Below are positions 1 through 5,435 of a stretch of DNA of 7,712 nt, in pieces; positions within the stretch are counted from its first letter, which is position 1; each line of letters starts with the position of its first letter. Origin of the DNA: an uncultured Eubacteriales bacterium. Its GTDB lineage: Bacteria > Bacillota_A > Clostridia > Lachnospirales > Lachnospiraceae. Location: positions 1 to 7,712 of the forward strand of contig CADCPV010000159.1 in assembly GCA_902803345.1 (NCBI GenBank), written 5' to 3'. Made by a program: the position numbers and the translations under genes. Below the pieces are notes generated by a model, which did no database searches, was not told the DNA's origin, and saw only the letters and a list, made by a program, of their open reading frames with translations.

Positions 1-5
1 AAAGC

Positions 6-725
6 ATGAAAAACAGCAGAAAAATCATCATCTGGATTGCAGGCCTTCTGGTTCTTGCGGTACTTCTTTCCGGCGCTGCGATTGCATACCGGAAGCTTTC
101 GAAAAAATACCCGGAAGTGCAGCGGGAGAGCGGTGAAACGGTCCTCGTGGAAACAAAGACAGAAGCACAGCAGACCGCCGAACCAGAAAGCAGTGAAACA
201 GCAGATACAACAGAATCACAGCCGCCGGAAACGCCTGAGACACCGGGCACAGAGCAGACGGAAGCCGCAGAAACAGACGATGCTTCCGAAGGCTCCGAGC
301 CCTTCATCTGCCCCGATTTTACGATGCTGGACATGGACGGAAACACTGTTTCACTCTCGGATTACTTTGACGGCCCGGTGATGCTGAATTTCTGGGCGAG
401 CTGGTGTCCGCCCTGCCGGGAGGAGATGCCTTTCTTTGATGAGGCATATAAAACGTACGGTGACCGGATTCATTTTGTGATTGTGAATCTGACGGACGGA
501 AGCCGTGAAACCATCGATTCCGCGAAGCAGTATGTCGCAGATGAGGGCTACAGCTTCCCGATTTTCTTTGATACAGAGTACAGCGGCGCCTATGCCTACG
601 GCGTGAGTTCGATCCCGATGACACTCTTTATGGACGAGGGCGGTGAGCTTCTGGCATACCGGATCGGCGCACTGACAGAAGATCTTCTCCTGGGACAGCT
701 GGAGAATATGGTTTCCGCGGAGTGA
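6..725 (+). CDS. TlpA/ResA-like membrane-anchored thiol-disulfide oxidoreductase
   Basis: Predicted extracytoplasmic thioredoxin-fold protein (239 aa) that would reduce or exchange disulfides outside the membrane, as ResA, TlpA and CcmG proteins do. Seen: a Lys/Arg-bearing N-terminus followed by one hydrophobic segment (about residues 7-28) without a clear signal peptidase site, so probably a membrane anchor. Next comes a Glu/Thr/Pro-rich low-complexity linker (about 40-97), then an AhpC/TSA-Redoxin-like domain from about residue 98. The active site is WCPPC (Cys134, Cys137) in NFWASWCPPC, and the cis-proline is Pro204 in SSIP. Proteins of this family usually receive electrons from CcdA/DsbD, whose gene is often adjacent; it could lie left of the window. 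Only five bases precede the ATG, so no ribosome site can be judged and an upstream start is possible. No terminator is evident after the stop. The family is secure; the substrate is unknown. Confidence 0.88.
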   Translation: MKNSRKIIIWIAGLLVLAVLLSGAAIAYRKLSKKYPEVQRESGETVLVETKTEAQQTAEPESSETADTTESQPPETPETPGTEQTEAAETDDASEGSEPFICPDFTMLDMDGNTVSLSDYFDGPVMLNFWASWCPPCREEMPFFDEAYKTYGDRIHFVIVNLTDGSRETIDSAKQYVADEGYSFPIFFDTEYSGAYAYGVSSIPMTLFMDEGGELLAYRIGALTEDLLLGQLENMVSAE

Positions 726-747
726 GACAAAAATCACATATTCCCTC

Positions 748-775
748 TTGATCTTTTTTCGGAATGCGGTAGAAT
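748..775 (+). promoter_or_regulatory. Predicted sigma-A promoter of the isomerase gene
   Basis: TTGATC (748-753) and TAGAAT (770-775) are separated by 16 bases and lie 37 bases before the isomerase ATG. Transcription would start near 782. It is the only good promoter-like pair in the 86-base gap after the TlpA-like gene. The spacer is one base shorter than ideal and each hexamer has imperfect matches, so this is a prediction only. I saw no convincing cre or other operator palindrome beside it. Confidence 0.55.
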
Positions 776-811
776 AGAACCAAATAGAGATCGTGAGAAA
801 GGAGCATTTTT

Positions 812-2254
812 ATGCACGATAAGGTAAAAATCGGCTTAATGCCGAACCGGCGCGAAGTGTTCAACATCAACACAGCCCGGGAAGAGTATGACATCATCAT
901 GCCCATCATTCACGCGCAGATGAAGGACTATGTTGAATGGGTTGAAATCGATGATATCTGCGAGCAGGGTATGGCCTGCCACATCGATGATATCGATAAG
1001 ATCGTCGAGAAATTCAAAGCGGCGGACATCGATGCAATTTTCAGCCCCTTCTGCGATTTTGGTGAAGAATCTGTCGTGGCAGGCGTCGCGAAGCAGTTCA
1101 TGCTGCCGACCCTGATCTGGGGCACGCGGGACAAGGTCTCCACCTATGAGCACCGCGAAAAGGAAACACAGTGCGGTATCTTCGCAGCGACGAAGGTCCT
1201 CCGGAACTACGGCGTGACCTTCAGCTATATCTGGAACTGCGAAGCGGATTCGCCGGACTTTGTAAACGGTTTCGAGAAATTCGTCAGGGTCGTGAATGTG
1301 ATGAAAAATCTCCGGAACGCGAACATTGCCTCGATCGGCGACCGGCCGGCCGGTTTCTACAGTGTCATCCACAACCAGCTGCAGCTGATCAAGAACTTCA
1401 ACATTTCCGTGAAGCCGATCGGTCTTTCAATGATTACGATGGAAGCGAACCGGATCTTTGACGAGAACAGCGAAGAACTGCAGGCTTATACGGCTGATTT
1501 CTCCGCAAGAATCGACCTCTCGGAAGTAACCGATCCGGACTATGCGAAGCGGGTCTGCGCTGGCGTCATGGCGATTGAAGGCCTGATGAAGAAGAACCAC
1601 TGCCGGGCAGCAGGATTTGACTGCTTCGCAGCAGGCAGGGCTGTCGGCATCTCCGGCGCCGGCTGTGTCATGGAAGGCGAACTTGCGGACCGCGGCTTCC
1701 CGACTGCCTGCGAGATGGATATCTGGGGCGCAATCTCGATGCTGATCCTGAAGAGTGCCGCGCTCGGCGAGGATGCGCCGCTTCTTGCGGACTGGACCTA
1801 CCGCCATCCGACAAACGACAACGGCGAACTGATCTGGCACGGCGGCCCCTTCGCATACTCTCTGGCGGACAAGGCAAAGAACCCGATGATCAAGGCGAGA
1901 TCGTTCCGGGGCGGAACCATGAACTTCTACGAGCCGCACTGGGAACTGAAACAGGGCCATGTATCCATGCTCCGTATGGATGAGCTGGACGGCGAGTATT
2001 ATGTCTTCCTCGGCGATGCGGACACGATCGAAGGACCCGAGACGACCGCAACCTATGTCTGGATCGAGGCGAAGCCTTCGTGGAAGGTCTGGGAAGAGAA
2101 GCTGATGTTCGGTCCCTTCATTCACCATGTGGGCGGCATCTACGGCGAGTACAACGATGTCTTTGAAGAAGTCATCCGCTACTTGAATGACTCGCGCCGC
2201 GGCGTGAAGGTGAACCTGATTACACCTTACACCCCCGGCCCGAAGTCCCTGTAA
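812..2254 (+). CDS. L-fucose/L-arabinose isomerase-family protein, substrate unknown
   Basis: Predicted cytoplasmic metal-dependent aldose-ketose isomerase (480 aa) of the L-fucose/L-arabinose isomerase fold. The start is set by AGAAAGGAG (796-804), seven bases before the ATG. Seen: an N-terminal alpha/beta region with GLMPNRREVFN (8-18) and SPFCDFGEE (78-86). A central segment carries GDRPAGFYS (176-184). The C-terminal half carries FPTACEMDIWGA (296-307), IWHGGPF (341-347), GEYYVFLGDAD (394-404) and a TYVWIEA strand (414-420). By family analogy Glu301 or Glu290, Asp303 and His343 are candidate metal or active-site residues, but I cannot align them here. The length fits the shorter members of the superfamily rather than classical FucI (about 590 aa). 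No sugar kinase, aldolase or transporter adjoins it, and it has its own promoter and terminator. The substrate could be fucose, arabinose or a rarer sugar; a non-isomerase role is possible. The fold is fairly secure and the reaction is not. Confidence 0.8.
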   Translation: MHDKVKIGLMPNRREVFNINTAREEYDIIMPIIHAQMKDYVEWVEIDDICEQGMACHIDDIDKIVEKFKAADIDAIFSPFCDFGEESVVAGVAKQFMLPTLIWGTRDKVSTYEHREKETQCGIFAATKVLRNYGVTFSYIWNCEADSPDFVNGFEKFVRVVNVMKNLRNANIASIGDRPAGFYSVIHNQLQLIKNFNISVKPIGLSMITMEANRIFDENSEELQAYTADFSARIDLSEVTDPDYAKRVCAGVMAIEGLMKKNHCRAAGFDCFAAGRAVGISGAGCVMEGELADRGFPTACEMDIWGAISMLILKSAALGEDAPLLADWTYRHPTNDNGELIWHGGPFAYSLADKAKNPMIKARSFRGGTMNFYEPHWELKQGHVSMLRMDELDGEYYVFLGDADTIEGPETTATYVWIEAKPSWKVWEEKLMFGPFIHHVGGIYGEYNDVFEEVIRYLNDSRRGVKVNLITPYTPGPKSL

Positions 2255-2279
2255 TCCGGAACCTGTCAGAATAATGGGT

Positions 2280-2330
2280 GTCCCTCTTTGGCGCATTGAA
2301 ACCTGCGCCGAAGAGGGACATTCCTTTTTT
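2280..2330 (+). terminator. Strong intrinsic terminator after the isomerase gene
   Basis: A 16-bp stem pairs 2280-2295 (GTCCCTCTTTGGCGCA) with 2304-2319 (TGCGCCGAAGAGGGAC) around an 8-base loop. ATTCC and then six T (2325-2330) follow. The only non-Watson-Crick pair is T2289 with G2310, which is a U-G wobble in plus-strand RNA but would be an A-C mismatch in minus-strand RNA. The T-run also lies only on the plus-strand side. Both points indicate rightward termination, 25 bases after the isomerase stop. Confidence 0.93.
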
Positions 2331-2360
2331 GCAGGCAGGTTTCAGTACCAATCGGAGATA

Positions 2361-2441
2361 TACCCGAGCCGAGGGTAATCATACCGCTTCAGAGGTGACC
2401 TGGAACCGTCACCGAAGAAGCGGTATGATCTCGCAGGCGAG
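2361..2441. other. Cluster of three abutting hairpins in a convergent intergenic gap
   Basis: Three inverted repeats sit end to end. The first is a small hairpin, TACCC (2361-2365) with GGGTA (2373-2377). The second is a long one: 2378-2390 (ATCATACCGCTTC) pairs with 2417-2429 over 13 perfect base pairs, then a 3x3 internal loop (AGA/GAA), then GGTGAC (2394-2399) with GTCACC (2408-2413) around an 8-base loop. The third is CTCG (2430-2433) with CGAG (2438-2441). No T-run follows on either strand, so these are not standard intrinsic terminators. The long stem could act as a 3'-end structure for the leftward polymerase mRNA, or be a REP-like palindromic repeat or an uncharacterised structured RNA. 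The palindromes are certain; the function is unknown. The rest of this gap (2331-2360 and 2442-2456) shows nothing recognisable. Confidence 0.6.
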
Positions 2442-2456
2442 TTCTGAAATACAGTG

Positions 2457-3884
2457 TTATGCCCGGTGGCCGCCGATCTGGGTGTTCCGCTCGATCGTCA
2501 TCGCGCCGGGGAGGAGATTAAAACCCTTCACAAGCGCGTTTTTGCCGTATTTCCGGCGGATTTCGAGCATAGCCCGCTCAATTGTATACGCGCGGTCCAG
2601 GGCGTCAAAATCGGTAAATAAATCCATCTGGAAGGCATTCTCATCCGCGGCGGTTTCCGCGGCATTGACACCGACGCGGCGAAAGAGGAGCCGGTGGTCG
2701 GTTTTTCTGTCAAAGGAATCCAGCATGGCCGGTGCGATCAGGGAAACAGCGCTGGTTTTTGAGGAGAGCCGGACAATTCCGCCGGAGTGCTTCGGATGGA
2801 GGCGCCCGTAGAAGTCCACGGCCATCGGTCCGCTGTAGGCCGGGCAGTGTTCGAGTGATTTATGGTCATAGCCGATGTACCAGGAAAAAACAGCGGCAAC
2901 GATGCCTTTTTCCATCATATCCGCACAGAGCACATCCACCATCTCGCGGAAAATGACCCGCGCTTCGGCGTATTCGTAGGGCCGGGGAAGAACCTGCCCG
3001 TTTGAAAGACTGTTCCGCTCCGGGTGATAGGATTTGATCTCCTGCATCGTGACCGGTTCCTCGCCCCAGGCGTGATCGATCAGGATCTCGCCGTCAATTC
3101 CGAAGGTCCGATAGAAATACTCCTCGTCGTACAGGGACCGTTCCGCGATATCCCCCATCGTAAAGAGTGCCGCCTGCTCCAGGCGGCGCGCCTTTCCGCG
3201 CCCGATCTGCCAGAAATCCGTCAGCGGCCGGTGCTCCCACAGAAGGAACTTGAAACTGCTGGGATTCAGTTCGGCGATCCGTACACCGAATTTGTCCGGC
3301 TTCTTTTTCTTGGCGACGATATCCATGGCAATCTTTGCGAGATAGAGATTGGTGCCGATCCCGACGGTGGCCGTGATGCCGGTATGCGCCAAAATATCAT
3401 GAATGATCGTCATGGCCATCGCATGCGCCGGATGTACATTTTCACGGTCAGCCTGTTTCTGATAGAGCGGGAGATAAGGCGTGCAGTCGATGAAATTCTC
3501 GTCAATGCTGTAGACATGGATGTCCTCCGATGCGGCATAGCGCAGGCAGATCCTGTAAATCAATGCCGAAATCCGCTCATATTCGGCCATCCGGGGACGC
3601 GCGACATAATAGAACACCCTGGTATGGTGCTCGATTTCATAGCGCTGAATCGCCTGCCGCGCTTCAAACAGGCGCGGGCGCGACGGCACGCCGATTGCCT
3701 TTAGGGCGGGCGAAACAGCAAGACAGATCGTCTGATCCGTTCTGGTCTCGTCTGCGACCAGAAGATATGCCGTCAGCGGATCCAGTTTCCGCGCGACGCA
3801 CTCGACCGAGGCATAAAAAGACTTCATGTCGATCGCTATATAGGCCCGCTCCGGGCTGTTTTTTAATATATTTGAATCGAACAT
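2457..3884 (-). CDS. Y-family translesion DNA polymerase (UmuC/UvrX/YqjW-like)
   Basis: Error-prone Y-family polymerase for copying past damaged DNA (475 aa). Seen: palm motif AIDMKSFYASVEC with catalytic Asp19 and steric-gate position Tyr24; the second catalytic motif YSIDENFID with Asp128 and Glu129; TVGIGTNLYLAKIA (173-186); and a helix-hairpin-helix-like stretch around LTDFWQIGRGKARRLE (221-236). A little-finger domain follows, then QMDLF (419-423), which matches the beta-clamp-binding pattern QxxLF. The C-terminal YGKNALVKG...ERNTQIGGHRA segment is typical of the Gram-positive UvrX/YqjW branch as I recall it. The start at 3884 is chosen because GGAGG (3892-3896) lies seven bases upstream. 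The in-frame ATG at 3923 falls between the -10 and -35 and would not be transcribed from that promoter. It is a single gene, divergent from the alpha-galactosidase operon and convergent with the isomerase gene. Control by LexA is indicated by two boxes. Confidence 0.93.
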   Translation of the reverse strand: MFDSNILKNSPERAYIAIDMKSFYASVECVARKLDPLTAYLLVADETRTDQTICLAVSPALKAIGVPSRPRLFEARQAIQRYEIEHHTRVFYYVARPRMAEYERISALIYRICLRYAASEDIHVYSIDENFIDCTPYLPLYQKQADRENVHPAHAMAMTIIHDILAHTGITATVGIGTNLYLAKIAMDIVAKKKKPDKFGVRIAELNPSSFKFLLWEHRPLTDFWQIGRGKARRLEQAALFTMGDIAERSLYDEEYFYRTFGIDGEILIDHAWGEEPVTMQEIKSYHPERNSLSNGQVLPRPYEYAEARVIFREMVDVLCADMMEKGIVAAVFSWYIGYDHKSLEHCPAYSGPMAVDFYGRLHPKHSGGIVRLSSKTSAVSLIAPAMLDSFDRKTDHRLLFRRVGVNAAETAADENAFQMDLFTDFDALDRAYTIERAMLEIRRKYGKNALVKGFNLLPGAMTIERNTQIGGHRA

Positions 3885-3891
3885 ATGTACG
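3878..3891 (-). promoter_or_regulatory. LexA-like SOS box overlapping the polymerase start codon
   Basis: CGAACATATGTACG fits the Gram-positive LexA pattern CGAAC-N4-GTTCG with one mismatch (A for T in the right half). The polymerase ATG (3884-3882 on the minus strand) lies inside it and the ribosome site is immediately beside it. LexA bound here would sit just downstream of the predicted transcription start and block initiation or early elongation. Confidence 0.6.
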
Positions 3892-3902
3892 CCTCCGAGG
3901 AT

Positions 3903-3931
3903 ATCATAACGCGCGGCGGGCAAAATGTCAA
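3903..3931 (-). promoter_or_regulatory. Near-consensus promoter of the Y-family polymerase gene
   Basis: Read on the minus strand: TTGACA (3931-3926), a 17-base spacer, then TATGAT (3908-3903), which is a perfect -35 and a five-of-six -10 at ideal spacing. Transcription should start near 3896-3897, leaving only about 12 bases before the ATG, so the GGAGG is almost at the 5' end of the mRNA. A promoter this strong on an error-prone polymerase gene makes sense if it is normally repressed. Confidence 0.85.
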
Positions 3932-3939
3932 GGGGAGAA

Positions 3940-3953
3940 AGAACAAATGTTCG
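3940..3953 (-). promoter_or_regulatory. LexA-like SOS box upstream of the polymerase -35
   Basis: AGAACAAATGTTCG matches CGAAC-N4-GTTCG except for its first base; the inner GAAC and GTTC half-sites are exact. It lies eight bases beyond the -35 hexamer (3926-3931). Its centre is 62 bp from the box at the start codon, close to six helical turns, so two LexA dimers would face the same side of the DNA across the promoter. Confidence 0.7.
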
Positions 3954-3986
3954 ACCGTAATTCAGCCCAAGTTCCGAAGGAATCAG

Positions 3987-4016
3987 TTGACACGGCTTTC
4001 CATCTTGTACTATAAT
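3987..4016 (+). promoter_or_regulatory. Consensus sigma-A promoter of the alpha-galactosidase operon
   Basis: TTGACA (3987-3992) and TATAAT (4011-4016) are both perfect hexamers separated by 18 bases. Transcription would start near 4023, giving a leader of about 45 bases before the ATG at 4068. Its -35 lies 55 bases from the divergent polymerase -35. I could not find a catabolite-response element or a clear sugar-repressor operator; TTCCGAAGGAA (3972-3982) is only a weak palindrome upstream. Confidence 0.85.
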
Positions 4017-4067
4017 TCCCTATAACAAATGAGTTCGTGAAATACAGTTTTGAAAGGAGAGATCACA

Positions 4068-5201
4068 ATGTTTCAGAAGACACCGCCGATGGGCTGGAAT
4101 TCCTGGAATACCTTTGGCCCGGATATTAATGAAGATGTTATTTTGACGATGGCAGACGCCATGGTGGAAAAGGGATATCTTGCGAAAGGCTATGAATATC
4201 TTGTAATTGACGACTGCTGGTCGCTTCACGAGCGGGACAGAGAAGGCAGACTTCAGGCAGATCCGGAGAAATTTCCGCACGGGATGAAGTACGTTGCGGA
4301 CTATGTCCATGAAAAAGGCCTGAAATTCGGCATGTACAGCTGTTCCGGCACCCAGACCTGTGCGGGCTATCCGTCAAGCTTTGACCATGAGTTTATTGAC
4401 GCGGAAACCTTCGCTTCCTGGGGTGTCGATTTCCTGAAATACGATTACTGCTATCATCCGAAGACGGTTCCGGGACGCGTGCTGTATCACCGGATGGCAA
4501 ATGCCCTCAACAACTGCGGCCGGGACATCCTGTTCTCTGCCTGTTCCTGGGGTGCGGACGAGACTGCGAAGTGGATCAAGGAAACAGGCGCTTCGATGTG
4601 GCGCTCCACGGGCGATATTTTCGACGGCTGGGAGAGCATTAAGAAACTGACTTATCAGCAGCTTGAGATTCTGCCCTACGCGGGCGTCGGCTGCTTCAAC
4701 GATATGGATATGCTCGTCGTTGGTATGCACGGCAAGGGAAATGTGGGCCTCGGCGGCTGTTCAAGCCTGCAGTACCGGACGCATTTTTCGATCTGGGCGC
4801 TGATGGGATCGCCTCTTATGATCGGGTCGGACATCCGCGAAATGCCTGACGAGGACCTTGCGACGCTGCAGAATGAGGAAATGATCGCAATCAACCAGGA
4901 TCCCGCGTGCAGGCAGCTTGCAGAGCTCACTTCCTTTGGCTGGAAGCCGGAGGACCTTTTAGTGCTGTTCCGGCCGCTATCTCAGGGAGATCTTGCGATC
5001 GGCCTCTTCAACCTTTCGGATGAAGACCGGCATATGGGCTTTGTGATCGACGAAATGGGCATTCCCGTGAGCTCCAATAAGACGCTTCTTCTGCACGACG
5101 TCTGGTCGAAGCAGGACGTTCTCGTGAAAAACGAAACCTATACCGAGCGTGTCGAGGCTTACGGCTGCCGCGTTTTCCGCGCAAAGGTCGTGAATAAATA
5201 A
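4068..5201 (+). CDS. GH27 alpha-galactosidase, cytoplasmic
   Basis: Glycoside hydrolase family 27 retaining enzyme (377 aa) predicted to release terminal alpha-linked galactose, for example from melibiose, raffinose-type oligosaccharides or galactosylated glycans taken into the cell. Seen: the family opening PPMGWNSWNTFG (6-17), VIDDCW (46-51), the nucleophile motif FLKYDYC (Asp126), the acid/base motif MWRSTGDI (Asp183), and CFNDMDML (209-216). SPLMIGSDIR (248-257) follows, then a short C-terminal beta-domain. There is no signal peptide, so substrates must be imported. The ATG at 4068 is preferred because AAAGGAGA (4053-4060) sits at the right distance; an in-frame TTG at 4050 lies upstream of that site. 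No oligosaccharide transporter is in view. GH27 also includes alpha-N-acetylgalactosaminidases and isomalto-dextranases; motif similarity favours alpha-galactosidase. It is the first gene of the probable rightward operon, and the next gene starts one base after its stop codon. Confidence 0.9.
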   Translation: MFQKTPPMGWNSWNTFGPDINEDVILTMADAMVEKGYLAKGYEYLVIDDCWSLHERDREGRLQADPEKFPHGMKYVADYVHEKGLKFGMYSCSGTQTCAGYPSSFDHEFIDAETFASWGVDFLKYDYCYHPKTVPGRVLYHRMANALNNCGRDILFSACSWGADETAKWIKETGASMWRSTGDIFDGWESIKKLTYQQLEILPYAGVGCFNDMDMLVVGMHGKGNVGLGGCSSLQYRTHFSIWALMGSPLMIGSDIREMPDEDLATLQNEEMIAINQDPACRQLAELTSFGWKPEDLLVLFRPLSQGDLAIGLFNLSDEDRHMGFVIDEMGIPVSSNKTLLLHDVWSKQDVLVKNETYTERVEAYGCRVFRAKVVNK

Positions 5202-5202
5202 G

Positions 5203-5394
5203 ATGGAAACCTGCAGAAAGTGCGGGCGGCCCTTAAAATCCCTGGAGGTCGGCGCCACGAAAAAGTTCATCAACCGCGGGGCAGAAGAGTTCTGCTGCCT
5301 GACCTGCCTCGCCGGAGAATTCCATGTGACAGAGGCACTGCTTCTTGAGAAAATCGAGCAGTTCAAAAGACAGGGCTGCACGCTTTTTGACTGA
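5203..5394 (+). CDS. Small cysteine-rich, probably zinc-binding protein
   Basis: A 63-residue protein I cannot assign to a named family. Seen: CRKC (Cys4, Cys7) and CCLTC (Cys31, Cys32, Cys35), the CxxC pair arrangement of a zinc ribbon. An amphipathic helix follows (about 43-57), ending near Cys59. It is probably cytoplasmic, as there is no hydrophobic segment. The ATG lies one base after the alpha-galactosidase stop and has no good ribosome site of its own. Translation is therefore likely coupled to the upstream gene. The regular cysteine spacing and the tight junction argue that it is real rather than a chance frame. Partner binding, nucleic-acid binding or metal handling are all possible; nothing in the sequence chooses between them. 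Confidence 0.75.
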   Translation: METCRKCGRPLKSLEVGATKKFINRGAEEFCCLTCLAGEFHVTEALLLEKIEQFKRQGCTLFD

Positions 5395-5435
5395 TATCGG
5401 GCATCATTGTACTGACTGAAAGGAAACAACTGAAT

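Noticed and set aside
1427..2296. A 289-codon open frame on the minus strand across the isomerase gene
   Set aside because: It is antisense to a clearly conserved protein, has no recognisable motifs, and runs through the terminator region; long shadow frames are expected in G+C-rich coding DNA.
3885..3923. Upstream ATG at 3923 as start of the polymerase
   Set aside because: It lies between the predicted -10 and -35, has no ribosome site, and adds 13 residues before the conserved N-terminus; ATG 3884 has a well placed GGAGG.
3024..4015. Open frames on the plus strand (3024-3704 and 3530-4015) opposite the Y-family polymerase
   Set aside because: They mirror the coding frame of an intact polymerase with catalytic motifs, show no protein family features, and the second runs through the divergent promoters.
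4029..4040. Three-codon ORF (ATG AGT TCG TGA) in the alpha-galactosidase leader
   Set aside because: It has no ribosome site and is short enough to arise by chance; no attenuator structure surrounds it.
4050..4067. TTG at 4050 as start of the alpha-galactosidase
   Set aside because: It lies upstream of and overlaps the ribosome site that serves ATG 4068, and the GH27 homology begins right after ATG 4068.
5387..5415. Promoter before the ABC transporter (TTGACT, 17 bases, TACTGA)
   Set aside because: The -10 matches only two of six consensus bases, so it is not supported over read-through from the operon promoter.
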